DNA of 64,000 nt from QHVT01 sp036389275 (GCA_036389275.1 DASVQE010000107.1:1-64000); one strand, 5' to 3'; shown: positions 35,701 to 43,522, counted from the stretch's first letter. The notes: generated by a model from the sequence alone, not told the origin. Numbers and translations are program-made.

Positions 35701-36360
35701 GCGGACCGCGTCCTTGACCGCTCGCGCGCCGAACGGTTCGGCGATGGCCAGGACGGCGTTCAATTGCGGCCGGACGCCGGCTTCCTGCAGGCTGAAGAAG
35801 GCGCAGACGAAGCTGATGACGGCCAGGTACGTGGCCATCATCGAGCGCGTGATCGTGGCCAGGGCGAAGAAGATCGCCGAGTGCATGAGCAGGTTGGGCA
35901 GCGCGATCACGAAGTAGGCGTAGAGATAATCGGTGATCCGATTCGGTCCGAGGTTCGCTGGATCGGCCCACGGCATCAGCGTGCCGAGGAGACTCCCGAG
36001 CGGCAGGACCAGCATGCAGACCGCGGCCATGGCGTAGGCGCCGAGGAAGCGGCCGATGACGTACTCGAACTTCGTGATCGGCGTCGAACGGATGATCGGA
36101 CCGTACCCGGTCTCGTCATCGCGGATGACCGCGTTCGCCACGAACGACGCGCTCACGAACATGAACATCAGCGAGAACATCACCGAGTTTCGCAGCGTGG
36201 CGTACGCGGAGTTCCGGAAGTAGCCGCCCTCCGAGCCGAGCTCCCACTTGTGGAGGTTCATGGAGAAGAAAAGCATGGCGAAGCCGAGGACCGCGGCGAT
36301 CCAGAGGAGGCGGTTGCGGAGCAGGTAGCGGAATTCGAAGCGCGCAATGTTGAGGAGCAT
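32743..36360 (-). CDS. ABC-2 permease fused to an M1 aminopeptidase-like domain (copy 2)
   Basis: The 1205-residue protein shares the architecture of the 20.5-24.0 kb gene: two ABC-2 membrane blocks (about 1-260 and 320-580) and a periplasmic M1 domain (about 640-1180). The zinc site HEFAHQWWPG lies near residue 939, with the third ligand in LVFVETLAQYS. Its partner ATPase lies 9 bases upstream. Its control differs from copy 1: the divergent neighbours are a LytS-type kinase and a LytTR regulator. The two copies are clearly diverged, so this is an old duplication or separate acquisition. Confidence 0.9.
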   Translation of the reverse strand: MLLNIARFEFRYLLRNRLLWIAAVLGFAMLFFSMNLHKWELGSEGGYFRNSAYATLRNSVMFSLMFMFVSASFVANAVIRDDETGYGPIIRSTPITKFEYVIGRFLGAYAMAAVCMLVLPLGSLLGTLMPWADPANLGPNRITDYLYAYFVIALPNLLMHSAIFFALATITRSMMATYLAVISFVCAFFSLQEAGVRPQLNAVLAIAEPFGARAVKDAVRYWTIPQRNAMLPELSGALLYNRLLWIGVSLLCLAVAYAAYRFADRGMSKRERKKLKLAQREQAPRAASSATATFIAPALPSATHGNALRVLMWLRTKFEFRQVILSPAFPVLLAFGIFNTVSLLFTHRYPEYRPEYPTTLSLIPIIEESFRLALMVVAVFYAGELVWRERDRRVHELIDAAPIPNWAYVIPKTMALALVLVSIVLCNAGAAIAVQLSLGFTDIELGKYLLWYVLPASFDMLLLAAVAILVQSLSVHKFVGWGVMVLIMFWQELNRVAHIVNHNLLNYAQTPEMPLSDLNGAAFFWKGAWTFRLYWGALAAVLLLVAHLLWRRGTEIRLKPRLVLARRRLAGAPGIVGAVALLTFAATGAYAWYNTNVLNEYRTKEESELRAVNFEKRYGKYQGLPQPSLEEATLDIALDPRERRAVTRGRYLVRNQTAQPIADLHVSVPVSEGLELTSVSVAGAQQILNDENYNYRILRLARPLQPNDTLLVTFETRRWHRGFRNASQDTTIVENGTLLTEEELIPVLGNYYPGFIQDPETRRKYGLPELPPSLKLEDPAASFQASFPNKWIKRFDITLSTVADQTPIAPGKKISDVTRNGRRTARFVTTAPMHLRFSIQSARYAEKHRNHAGVDLAVYYHPRHRWNVDRMLDAMAASLDYYQANFGPYPYDHFRIVEFPGYHGHAEAFAGTIAFAETVGFTAEYNKDDVFDYVTGITAHEFAHQWWPGQMRGAEAEGYLVFVETLAQYSAHMVMKQLHGEEQVGRFLQYELDRYLGGRTSEENEPPLARVGGQGYIAYQKGGMVMYLLTKRLGEDGVNRALRNMLARYKWKGAPYPRTLELIAALRAEAKTPEDQALITDLFERVTLYDLKVDAPTATHRADGKWDVTIPVAAKKFYVNDKGAETEAPLAEHIEIGLFTAEPGTDAFHQSDVITLERQPIHSGTQVLKLVTDKKPAFAGVDPYDYYIDRDSTDNVASVESPGAK

Positions 36361-36369
36361 GGCGATTCC

Positions 36370-37248
36370 TCAGGCCGCGCGGCGCGACTGCGCGAGCGTC
36401 GAAAAGTAGACGTCCTCGAGACCTGCATCGGCGGAGGTGAAGCCGTTGCCGGGATCGCGATCGGAAAGGATGTGCACCACCGTCCGTCCGGCGGAGAGAC
36501 GCGTGGAGAGGACCTCGTGCTGCGCGCGGACCTGCTGCAGCTCCGCGCGATCGACGACCTTCATCCAGATCCGTCCGCTCGTGGCGCGAATGAGCTCGTG
36601 CGGTGAGCCTTCCACCTGCACGCGCCCGTCCGCGAAGACGGCCATGCGGTGGCAGAGATCGGAGACGTCTTCGACGATGTGCGTCGAGAGGATCACCACC
36701 ACGCTCTCGCCGATCTCCGCGAGCAGGTTGAGGAAACGGTTGCGCTCTTCCGGATCGAGACCTGCCGTCGGCTCGTCGACGATGATCAACTGCGGATTAC
36801 CGATCAGCGCCTGGGCGATGCCGAAGCGCTGGCGCATGCCGCCGGAGAATCCGGCTAGCGCTTTCTTGCGGACGCTCCAGAGATTGGTCTGATGCAGCAG
36901 CGTTTCGACCGTTGCTTTGCGGTCGGCCCTCGAGGCGATGCCCTTGAGCACGGCCATGTGGTCGAGCATGTCCTCCGCGGAGATGCGCGGATAGACGCCG
37001 AAGTCCTGCGGCAGGTAGCCGAGCGTGCGCCGCAGCCGCTCGGGCTCGGCGATGACGTCGATCCCGCCGAAGCGGATCGTGCCGCTCGTCGGCGTCTGCA
37101 GCGTGGCGATGGCGCGCATGAGCGTCGACTTGCCGGCGCCGTTGGGACCGAGCAGTCCATACATGCCCCGGGGGATGGACAAGGTCACGTCGTCGAGCGC
37201 GCGCGTACCGTTGGGATAGACGTGGGTGACGTTCTCGAGGTTCAGCAT
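36370..37248 (-). CDS. ABC transporter ATP-binding protein (copy 2, partner of permease/M1)
   Basis: The 292-residue ATPase has Walker A LLGPNGAGKST, LPQDFGVYP, signature FSGGMRQRFG, Walker B LIIVDEPTAGLDP and LSTHIVED. It is a close paralogue of the 24-kb ATPase (same length, same order of motifs, an almost identical Q-loop region). The upstream ORF extension was rejected because it would cross the promoter/operator region shared with the LytS operon. The permease/M1 gene follows after 9 bases. Confidence 0.95.
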   Translation of the reverse strand: MLNLENVTHVYPNGTRALDDVTLSIPRGMYGLLGPNGAGKSTLMRAIATLQTPTSGTIRFGGIDVIAEPERLRRTLGYLPQDFGVYPRISAEDMLDHMAVLKGIASRADRKATVETLLHQTNLWSVRKKALAGFSGGMRQRFGIAQALIGNPQLIIVDEPTAGLDPEERNRFLNLLAEIGESVVVILSTHIVEDVSDLCHRMAVFADGRVQVEGSPHELIRATSGRIWMKVVDRAELQQVRAQHEVLSTRLSAGRTVVHILSDRDPGNGFTSADAGLEDVYFSTLAQSRRAA

Positions 37249-37297
37249 GGCGCGCACCGTAAGACCGATTCGCGGCCGCCGAAAGAGGCTCTTCGCC

Positions 37298-37326
37298 GAA
37301 CGGCAGATCGGAGCCGTTGAACGGCA
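37298..37326. promoter_or_regulatory. Putative LytTR operator: two GAACGGCA repeats, 21-bp period
   Basis: GAACGGCA occurs at 37298-37305 and 37319-37326 (13 bases between), read as TGCCGTTC toward the ABC operon. LytTR proteins bind pairs of short direct repeats with roughly this spacing. The pair ends 23 bases before the -10 box of the kinase operon and lies about 50-80 bases from the ABC ATPase start, so it could serve both directions. Confidence 0.5.
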
Positions 37327-37349
37327 TCCGATGCGCTCGTCGCCGCTCG

Positions 37350-37355
37350 TATACT
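37350..37355 (+). promoter_or_regulatory. -10 box (TATACT) of the LytS-LytTR operon
   Basis: TATACT lies 16 bases before the ATG at 37372, implying a leader of about 10 bases. The predicted -35 position (about 37327-37332) adjoins the direct repeats, fitting activation by a bound LytTR protein. No SD sequence is seen. Confidence 0.45.
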
Positions 37356-37371
37356 CCGGACGAGTCGCGAC

Positions 37372-38352
37372 ATGACCTTCTACGCATTTCTGCAAAGCGT
37401 CCCGCAGCGCTCGATTTGGGGCGTATGGGAGCCTGGCGAGATTCAGTCGGCGATCAGCGCCGCGACGGCGCTGGCGATCGTGGCGTTTCTCGTCTACCGG
37501 TTCGTGCGGCGCGTGCCGTGGCCGCGCCCGTTCCGGCTGTCGTTCGTGCTGATCAACGTCGCGGCGGCGATCGTCACGACTCTGCTGTGGCTCGGTCTCT
37601 CGATCGCCATCGAAAGCTTGTTCACCGGAAGCCTGCTGAACACGCGATCGGGGTCGCTGTTCTGGTCGGAACGTCTCAGTCAGGGCCTCTTCATCTACGC
37701 GTTGATCGCCGCCATCACCTACCCTGTCGAGGCGGCCGCGCGCGCGGCACGCGCGGAATCACTGGCGGCGCGCACGCAACTGGCCGCGCTGCGCGCGCAG
37801 ATCCAGCCGCACTTTCTGTTCAACGCGCTGCATACGGTCGTGCAGCTCATTCCGCTCGATCCGGCGCGCGCGGTCGAGGCGGCGGAGCTCATCGCCGACC
37901 TGCTGCGGGCGACCGTCGATGAATCGCGCGACGAAGTGACTCTCGAAGAGGAATGGCGCTTCGTCTCCCGCTACCTCGCGCTCGAGCGGATCCGGTTCGG
38001 AGAGCGGCTCGTCATCCGTGCGGATTTCGCGGAAAGCATTCTCGACGAGCGCGTGCCGGCCTTCGCGCTGCAGACGCTCGTGGAGAACGCGGTGCGGCAT
38101 GGTGCGGCGCGACGCGTGGCGGCGACGGAGATCGCGGTGACCGCGAGCAGCAGCGCGTCCGAACTGACGCTGTCGGTTCGGAACACGGACGACGGTGCGC
38201 GCGCGACGTCTTCCACCGTCGGCACTGGCCTGAGCCGCCTGCGCGAGCGTCTCGGCGTGCTGTACGGCGATGCGGCGCGGCTCGTGTGCGGCCCTACCGA
38301 TGACGGTGCGTACGAAGCGCTGCTCGTCGTTCCTCGCCGGAGCGACGCGTGA
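37372..38352 (+). CDS. LytS/YehU-type sensor histidine kinase
   Basis: The 326-residue kinase has three hydrophobic segments (about 25-45, 58-82, 102-122) and then the His_kinase family core: QIQPHFLFNALHTV with the phospho-acceptor His147, LADLLRATVDES, YLALERIRFGERL, and LQTLVENAVRHG (N-box). It lacks a large sensor domain, so the membrane part may sense envelope stress or the transporter. The stop overlaps the regulator start (GTGA). It is divergent from the ATPase/permease-M1 operon. Confidence 0.93.
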   Translation: MTFYAFLQSVPQRSIWGVWEPGEIQSAISAATALAIVAFLVYRFVRRVPWPRPFRLSFVLINVAAAIVTTLLWLGLSIAIESLFTGSLLNTRSGSLFWSERLSQGLFIYALIAAITYPVEAAARAARAESLAARTQLAALRAQIQPHFLFNALHTVVQLIPLDPARAVEAAELIADLLRATVDESRDEVTLEEEWRFVSRYLALERIRFGERLVIRADFAESILDERVPAFALQTLVENAVRHGAARRVAATEIAVTASSSASELTLSVRNTDDGARATSSTVGTGLSRLRERLGVLYGDAARLVCGPTDDGAYEALLVVPRRSDA

Positions 38353-39086
38353 AGGTGACGACGCTCGTCGTCGACGACGAGCCGATCGCGCGCGCCGGGC
38401 TGCGCATGATGCTGCTCGCCTTCGAGTGGATCGAGGTGATCGGCGAGGCAGCCGACGGAGAGTCCGCCGTCGACGCAATCGAATCGCTGCGGCCCGAGCT
38501 CGTCTTTCTCGACGTGCAGATGCCGGGGCTGATCGGCACGGACGTGCTGCGACGGATCGAGCGGCAGCCGTACGTCATCTTCACGACCGCCTTCGCGGAG
38601 CACGCGGTCACGGCCTTCGAGCTCGGCGCGGTCGATTACCTGCTGAAACCGTTCGGGCCGGGCCGGCTCTCCGCGGCGATGGAGCGCGTGCGCGCGGCGA
38701 TCGGCGAGCCTGCCGCCGCCGGCGCGCTCGAGCGGCTCACCGGCGCGATCGGCACCGGGCCGATTACGCGGCTGTTCGTCCGGACGGGAGGCAACCTCGT
38801 GCCGCTGCCGGTCAACGACGTGGCGTGGTTCGAGGCCGAGGGCGACTACGTGATCGCGCATACCGCGCGCGGCAGCCACACGCTGAACCTGTCGCTGAAC
38901 CGCCTCGAGAAGCGGCTCGACGCGAAGCGCTTCTTCCGCGTGCACCGCGCGCACATCGTGAACCTCGATCACGTGCGGGCGTTCAAGCGCGACGAGCGCG
39001 GAAACCTCGAGGCGGAACTGAGCAACGGCCAGCGATTGCCGGTGAGCCGCGCACGCGCGCAGGAATTGCGGCGGTTGGGACTGTGA
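38349..39086 (+). CDS. LytTR family response regulator
   Basis: The 245-residue protein has a receiver domain (about 1-115; VVDDEP, phospho-acceptor Asp55 in LVFLDVQMPG, Lys in YLLKPFGPG) and a C-terminal LytTR DNA-binding domain (about 145-245; VAWFEAEGDYVIAHT, FFRVHRAHIVNLDHV, LPVSRARAQELRR). The GTG start overlaps the kinase stop. It most likely regulates the divergent ABC/M1 genes, as NatR does for natAB in Bacillus (known family precedent; here an inference). Confidence 0.94.
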   Translation: MKVTTLVVDDEPIARAGLRMMLLAFEWIEVIGEAADGESAVDAIESLRPELVFLDVQMPGLIGTDVLRRIERQPYVIFTTAFAEHAVTAFELGAVDYLLKPFGPGRLSAAMERVRAAIGEPAAAGALERLTGAIGTGPITRLFVRTGGNLVPLPVNDVAWFEAEGDYVIAHTARGSHTLNLSLNRLEKRLDAKRFFRVHRAHIVNLDHVRAFKRDERGNLEAELSNGQRLPVSRARAQELRRLGL

Positions 39087-39094
39087 TCGCGGCA

Positions 39095-40564
39095 TCAGTG
39101 AATTTGATAGAGCACTGCGTTGGTATAAAGGTCGTAAATGGCCAGTGAGCCGTCGTTGCCGACCATGAAGTAGGCGTTCGTGCCGATGCGGGCGGTGTTC
39201 GTCGCCCAGAGCGGCGTGAAGTCGCGGTCGTAGAAGACGAGATTGCAGTCGGCCTGCATCACCAGCCGTCCTTCCGCTCCGACGTTCTGACTCCAGACCA
39301 GCGACGGCGTCGAGCCGGAGACGTCGTAGAGCGCGAGCGTGCCGGCGCTTTCGTTCGTGAACTGATATGTGCCGTTGATCGAGTAGAGCGACTCCCCCGG
39401 CGAGAGGAACTCGTTCTGATAGCCGGAGAGCAGATAGAACGCGATCATCTCGCCGGCCTGGCTGGTGCCCATGGCCAATTGGATCTCGCTCGCACTGGCG
39501 GTGGGATTGAGGGCGAGGTAGACGATCAGCTTCGTCAGCGCCGCGATCGGCGTCATGTCGTAGCCGCTGAGCACACCGGCCTGCGGGAGCCAGGCGCCGG
39601 TGGCGTAGGCGTTGTAGTTCACGTCGCCGGAGTAGACCTGCGTGCAGTCGACGAGCGTGATGCCGCTGCTCGACATCTGCTTGAGCAGCGTCTGCATCTG
39701 CTGAATGTCCGGGATGTTGCCTTCGCCGAACGACTCGAAGACGACGCCGGTGAGCGGCGGCGTGCCGGCGAGCAGTTGCGTGAGCATCGACACGAGCAGT
39801 GACGTGCCGGTGGTCTCGTTCTCGTAATACGCGGGAAAGCAGAGGAAGACGATCACCGATTTGCTGGTGATGTTGTCGGCGATGGTGGTGAGATCGGTCG
39901 TCACCTGGGCGAGGTTCCCGTCGAGCGCGTTCGCTTCGGTGGGCATCGGCAGGACCAGCGCGTCGTCGAGCTTCGGCAAGACGCCGTACTGGCCGAGGGC
40001 GGGAAAGTTCGGCGAGGAGAAGGCGGTGAACTGGCTAGCGTTGCTCTTCACGGCGCGATTGCCGCGGAAGAGCGTGTCGGAGAAGTAGAGGCCGACTTCC
40101 GGAATGCCGTAGGTGAGGAACTCCACCGCGCCGAGGACGTTGCGCAGGGCGTCGGTGTTGTAGAGCAGCTGATACGAGGAATCGACGGTCTGATAGAACA
40201 TCGGCAGTTGCGAGCCGGTGACGAAGACCGGCTTCGACAAGCCCGGCAGCAGGAACGAGAGCGCCGACGCGGTCCAGGCCATCGTGTCGGTGCCGTGCAG
40301 GACGAGGAACGCATTATTCGCGGCGTAGTTGGTGACGATGCGCTGCGCGATCAGCACCCAGTCCGACGGCTGCATGTTCGTGCTGTCGAGGGTCGGATCG
40401 AAGTAGTCGAAGTTCACGGTGACGCCGCCCGAAAGCTGCGACTGGATGATCGGCAGGACCAGCGAGTCGAACGCGCTCTCGAATTGCGGTCCGGTCATCG
40501 GCGCCAGCGGCGAGCCGACGCTCCCGATCGTTCCGCCCGTGTACAGCAGATAGAGATTCATCAT
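39095..40564 (-). CDS. L-asparaginase with a C-terminal bulb-type lectin domain
   Basis: The 489-residue protein has an asparaginase core (about 1-370): the nucleophile Thr is in LLYTGGTIGS and the second Thr-Asp pair in LHGTDTMAW, with FVTGSQLPM in between. The last 115 residues form a B-lectin (mannose-binding bulb lectin) repeat, with MQADCNLVFYD matching the QxDxNxVxY motif and a weaker copy VGNDGSLAIYD. No signal peptide is seen, so the location is uncertain. ATG 40564 (or 40561) is preceded by GGAGG, itself locked in a hairpin. It lies 56 bases after the ComM gene. Confidence 0.9.
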   Translation of the reverse strand: MMNLYLLYTGGTIGSVGSPLAPMTGPQFESAFDSLVLPIIQSQLSGGVTVNFDYFDPTLDSTNMQPSDWVLIAQRIVTNYAANNAFLVLHGTDTMAWTASALSFLLPGLSKPVFVTGSQLPMFYQTVDSSYQLLYNTDALRNVLGAVEFLTYGIPEVGLYFSDTLFRGNRAVKSNASQFTAFSSPNFPALGQYGVLPKLDDALVLPMPTEANALDGNLAQVTTDLTTIADNITSKSVIVFLCFPAYYENETTGTSLLVSMLTQLLAGTPPLTGVVFESFGEGNIPDIQQMQTLLKQMSSSGITLVDCTQVYSGDVNYNAYATGAWLPQAGVLSGYDMTPIAALTKLIVYLALNPTASASEIQLAMGTSQAGEMIAFYLLSGYQNEFLSPGESLYSINGTYQFTNESAGTLALYDVSGSTPSLVWSQNVGAEGRLVMQADCNLVFYDRDFTPLWATNTARIGTNAYFMVGNDGSLAIYDLYTNAVLYQIH

Positions 40565-40570
40565 GCCGAA

Positions 40571-40592
40571 TACCTCCTTACGGAAGGAGGTA
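40571..40592 (-). promoter_or_regulatory. Hairpin that fully sequesters the asparaginase ribosome binding site
   Basis: On the minus strand TACCTCCTT, a CCGT loop and AAGGAGGTA form a perfect 9-bp stem. The 3' arm is the SD sequence, 6 bases from the ATG. The 5' arm copies the anti-SD of 16S rRNA, so folding would hide the site from ribosomes. Confidence 0.75.
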
Positions 40593-40620
40593 CATGCGGA
40601 GGAAAAAGTCCTACCCACGC

Positions 40621-42150
40621 TCATCGAAAGTAGGCGCGGTCGAGGGCGCGGTACTGGATGGCTTCGGCCACGTGGGCTGAGGCGACGCGTTCCTCGGCGC
40701 GCAAATCGGCGATGGTGCGGGCCACTTTCAGGATGCGGTCGTGCGCTCTCGCGGAGAGGCCGAGGCGGTCGATGGCGTCGAGCAGGAGCCGGCGTGAAGA
40801 TGCGTCGAGCTCGCACGCGCGGCGGAGGTGCCGCGCGCTCATCTCCGCGTTGCAGACGATGCCGCTGCGGCGGAAGCGCTCGCGCTGGAGTTGCCGCGCG
40901 GCCTCGACGCGCGCGCGAATCTCGGCCGACGACTCGCCTGCCTGCGTCGACGCGATCTCCTCACTCGTCAGCGCAGCCACCTCTACCTGCAGATCGATCC
41001 GGTCGAGCAGCGGCCCGGAGATCTTGCCGAGGTAGCGGGAGATCTGCAGCGGCGAACAGAGACACTCGCGCCGCGCGTCGTTGAAGAAACCGCACGGACA
41101 AGGGTTCAGCGCGGCGGCGAGGGTGAAGCGCGACGGGAAGGTGACGGTGCGCGCGGCGCGGGCGATGGTGACGTGGCCGTCTTCCATCGGCTGACGCATG
41201 ACCTCCAGCGTCTCGCGGCGGAACTCCGGCAGCTCGTCGAGAAAGAGCACGCCGTGATGGGCGAGACTCACCTCGCCCGGCCGCACCGGCGTGCCGCCGC
41301 CGGCCATGCCGGCGGTGGAGATGGTGTGATGCGGCGCGCGGAACGGCCGCCGCGCCAGCAGGCCGCTGCCGCCCGGCAGCACGCCGGCGACGGAGTGGAT
41401 CTTGGTGGCCACGATGGCTTCGTCCATGCCGAGGCGCGGCAGGATCGAGGCGAGCCGCCGCGCGAGCATCGTTTTGCCGGAGCCGGGCGGTCCGATCATC
41501 ATCACGTTGTGGCCGCCGGCCGCGGCGACTTCGAGGGCGCGCTTCGCCTGCGCCTGTCCGCGCACGTCGGCAAAGTCGGCGTCGTCGTGCACACGTTCGT
41601 GTGCACTCACCGACTCGGCCGGCGCGATCGGCTCCTCACCTTTCAGATGGCGGATGAGCGCCGGCAGATGCGGCGCGCCAACGACCTGCATGCCGGGCAC
41701 CGCCGCCGCCTCGTTCGCATTCGCCGCCGGCACGATCAGCTCGCGCACGCTGGTGTCGTGCGCCAGCGCCGCGGAGATCGCCAGCGTGCCGCGCAGCGGC
41801 GTGAGCGCGCCGTCGAGCGAGAGCTCGCCGACGAAGACGCGTCCGGCCACGTCTTCGTCGCGCAGCACCTCGAGCGCGTGCAGCATGCCGATGGCGATCG
41901 GCAGGTCGAAGCCGGAGCCTTCCTTCCGCACGTCGGCCGGCGAGAGGTTGACGGTCAGATGGCGCGACGGCAGAAAGAGCCCGCAGTTCGCGAGCGCCGA
42001 GCGCACGCGCGAGTACGACTCGCGCACGGCAAGGTCGGGCAGCCCGACCAGCGTGAATCCCGGCTGCTGCGCCTGCCGGGCATCCACTTCGATGACGATG
42101 CGTACTGCATCGATTCCGAGCGTCGCAGCGCTCCATACTTTCGAGAGCAT
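40621..42150 (-). CDS. comM: YifB/ComM family Mg-chelatase-like AAA+ ATPase
   Basis: The 509-residue protein has the full YifB/ComM layout: an N-terminal Lon-protease-S16-like domain (about 1-170; VIEVDARQAQQPGFTLVGLPDLAVRESYSRVRSAL), AAA+ core with Walker A MIGPPGSGKTMLA and Walker B GVLFLDELPEF, a zinc-type Cys cluster (NPCPCG and CLCSP) and a C-terminal Mg_chelatase domain. ComM is a branch-migration helicase that helps integrate transformed DNA. It lies upstream of the asparaginase gene on the same strand. Confidence 0.95.
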   Translation of the reverse strand: MLSKVWSAATLGIDAVRIVIEVDARQAQQPGFTLVGLPDLAVRESYSRVRSALANCGLFLPSRHLTVNLSPADVRKEGSGFDLPIAIGMLHALEVLRDEDVAGRVFVGELSLDGALTPLRGTLAISAALAHDTSVRELIVPAANANEAAAVPGMQVVGAPHLPALIRHLKGEEPIAPAESVSAHERVHDDADFADVRGQAQAKRALEVAAAGGHNVMMIGPPGSGKTMLARRLASILPRLGMDEAIVATKIHSVAGVLPGGSGLLARRPFRAPHHTISTAGMAGGGTPVRPGEVSLAHHGVLFLDELPEFRRETLEVMRQPMEDGHVTIARAARTVTFPSRFTLAAALNPCPCGFFNDARRECLCSPLQISRYLGKISGPLLDRIDLQVEVAALTSEEIASTQAGESSAEIRARVEAARQLQRERFRRSGIVCNAEMSARHLRRACELDASSRRLLLDAIDRLGLSARAHDRILKVARTIADLRAEERVASAHVAEAIQYRALDRAYFR

Positions 42151-42208
42151 GGCGTTCGCGACCCGCGGAAAGTCCCGTTCGCGAGTGTCCCTCGGACGAC
42201 GGAGCGTG

Positions 42209-43078
42209 TCAACGCGCGCGCAGCGAGGCGACCAGCGTGGTGGCGCGGTCGTCTTCGCGATCGCGTGCGAGCGCGTCGAGGTGCGCGACGAAGCGCGCGA
42301 AGAGGCGGTCGGCGATGCGGTCTTCGGGAGTGACGAGCTTCAACTGCTCGGTCGGCGTGGCCACGCGCAGGTCGAGCGCGGGATCGTTCGTGAGGAGCTG
42401 CACGAGCATGTCGGAGACGACGAAGGGCATGCCCTTCGGCAGGCCGAGGGCGCGACGGGTGGCGGCGGAGAGCTCGCCGGTCGAGCCGAGGGACAGCGAC
42501 TCGACGTGGCTGTCGGCGCGCGTGAGAAAGCGGACGCCGTCCGCTCGCGCGTCGCTGCCGCGGTTGATGATGCCGAGGGTCGGAGGAGGCAGCGCGCCGC
42601 CGCGCTGCGCGTCGAGATGGTCATAGACCGCGGGACGCAGCAGGCGCCGCGCGTTGCAGGCGGCGAGCACGCAGTAACGAACGCCGGCGGCGGCGAGACG
42701 GTCGCTCAGCGCGCCGGCGGCGATGTAGGAGCGCGGCGCGCGCTTCGCGCCGCTGGCCTGCAATTGCAGGCCATTGCCGTTCGTGCCGTGCGCTTCCACG
42801 ATCACGACGGAGATCGCGTCGGCCGGCGCGGCGGCGCGGTTGCGGCAGGCGATGTCGTCAACGACGAGCTGCCAGCTCGGCGTCTGATAGCAGACGAATC
42901 CGAGGCGCTCGTACAGTGCGCAGTTCGCGGGCGTGGTGACGTCGGGACTGAAGACGATGGCCATGCCGCGGCCGATGCCGCGCAGCGCGCTCGCCTCCTG
43001 GGCCTGTGTGGTCAATGCCACAGCCGCGCAGAGCGCGAGCGCAAATCCGCGAAGGGAACCGCCAATTGTGGGCCGCAT
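42209..43078 (-). CDS. Exported protein with a clan CD (caspase-like) His/Cys dyad
   Basis: The 289-residue protein has a signal peptide (about 1-27). It then shows a hydrophobic strand ending in His-Gly (VVIVEAHG, His97) and, 44 residues later, a hydrophobic strand ending in Ala-Cys (YCVLAAC, Cys141). This is the hallmark order of clan CD cysteine peptidases (caspases, gingipains, legumain). Other parts match nothing I know, so this is a motif-based suggestion. ATG 43078 has no clear SD. It sits 58 bases beyond ComM's start on the same strand, and the PHA-system gene diverges from it. Confidence 0.6.
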   Translation of the reverse strand: MRPTIGGSLRGFALALCAAVALTTQAQEASALRGIGRGMAIVFSPDVTTPANCALYERLGFVCYQTPSWQLVVDDIACRNRAAAPADAISVVIVEAHGTNGNGLQLQASGAKRAPRSYIAAGALSDRLAAAGVRYCVLAACNARRLLRPAVYDHLDAQRGGALPPPTLGIINRGSDARADGVRFLTRADSHVESLSLGSTGELSAATRRALGLPKGMPFVVSDMLVQLLTNDPALDLRVATPTEQLKLVTPEDRIADRLFARFVAHLDALARDREDDRATTLVASLRAR

Positions 43079-43178
43079 TGGACGCTCGGAATTGTCGCAG
43101 GAAAGCGAGCGCGGCGGTTGCAAACAATTGAAGACGGGCACGACCCGCGCACCGTCAAACGGCGGAGGAAACGAACCG

Positions 43179-43487
43179 ATGCGCGTGGCAGTGCCGCACA
43201 ACACGACCCGAGAGAGCGCCCGCAGGATCGTCGATCAACGGCTCGGACAGTTGCTCGGCCAGTTCGGCCAGCACGCCGACGACGTCCAGCACGAATGGAC
43301 CGGCGACACGCTTCGCTTCAAAGGGAAAGCGCGCGGGCTGTCCGTCGAGGGAACGGTCGAGGTGACGGAGGCGGCGGTGATCATCGACGGCAAGCTGCCG
43401 TTTCTGGCGATGCCGTTCGAAGGGAAGATCCGCGAGGCGGTGGAGCGCGAGGCGGCGGCGATGTTTCCAGTGACGCGGCGCGCGTAA
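43179..43487 (+). CDS. Polyhydroxyalkanoic acid system family protein
   Basis: The 102-residue protein matches the PHA_gran_rgn family: an N-terminal segment ESARRIVDQRLGQLLGQFG, the beta-rich middle TLRFKGKARGLSVEGTVEV, and IIDGKLPFLAMPFEGKIREAVEREA. The name comes from regions with polyhydroxyalkanoate genes, but the molecular role is unknown. GGAGG lies 11 bases before ATG 43179. It is convergent with the thioredoxin-fold gene, with a hairpin between them. Confidence 0.85.
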   Translation: MRVAVPHNTTRESARRIVDQRLGQLLGQFGQHADDVQHEWTGDTLRFKGKARGLSVEGTVEVTEAAVIIDGKLPFLAMPFEGKIREAVEREAAAMFPVTRRA

Positions 43488-43522
43488 CGTGCGCGTTGCC
43501 GTCGCGTCACGCTCGCGAAGCC

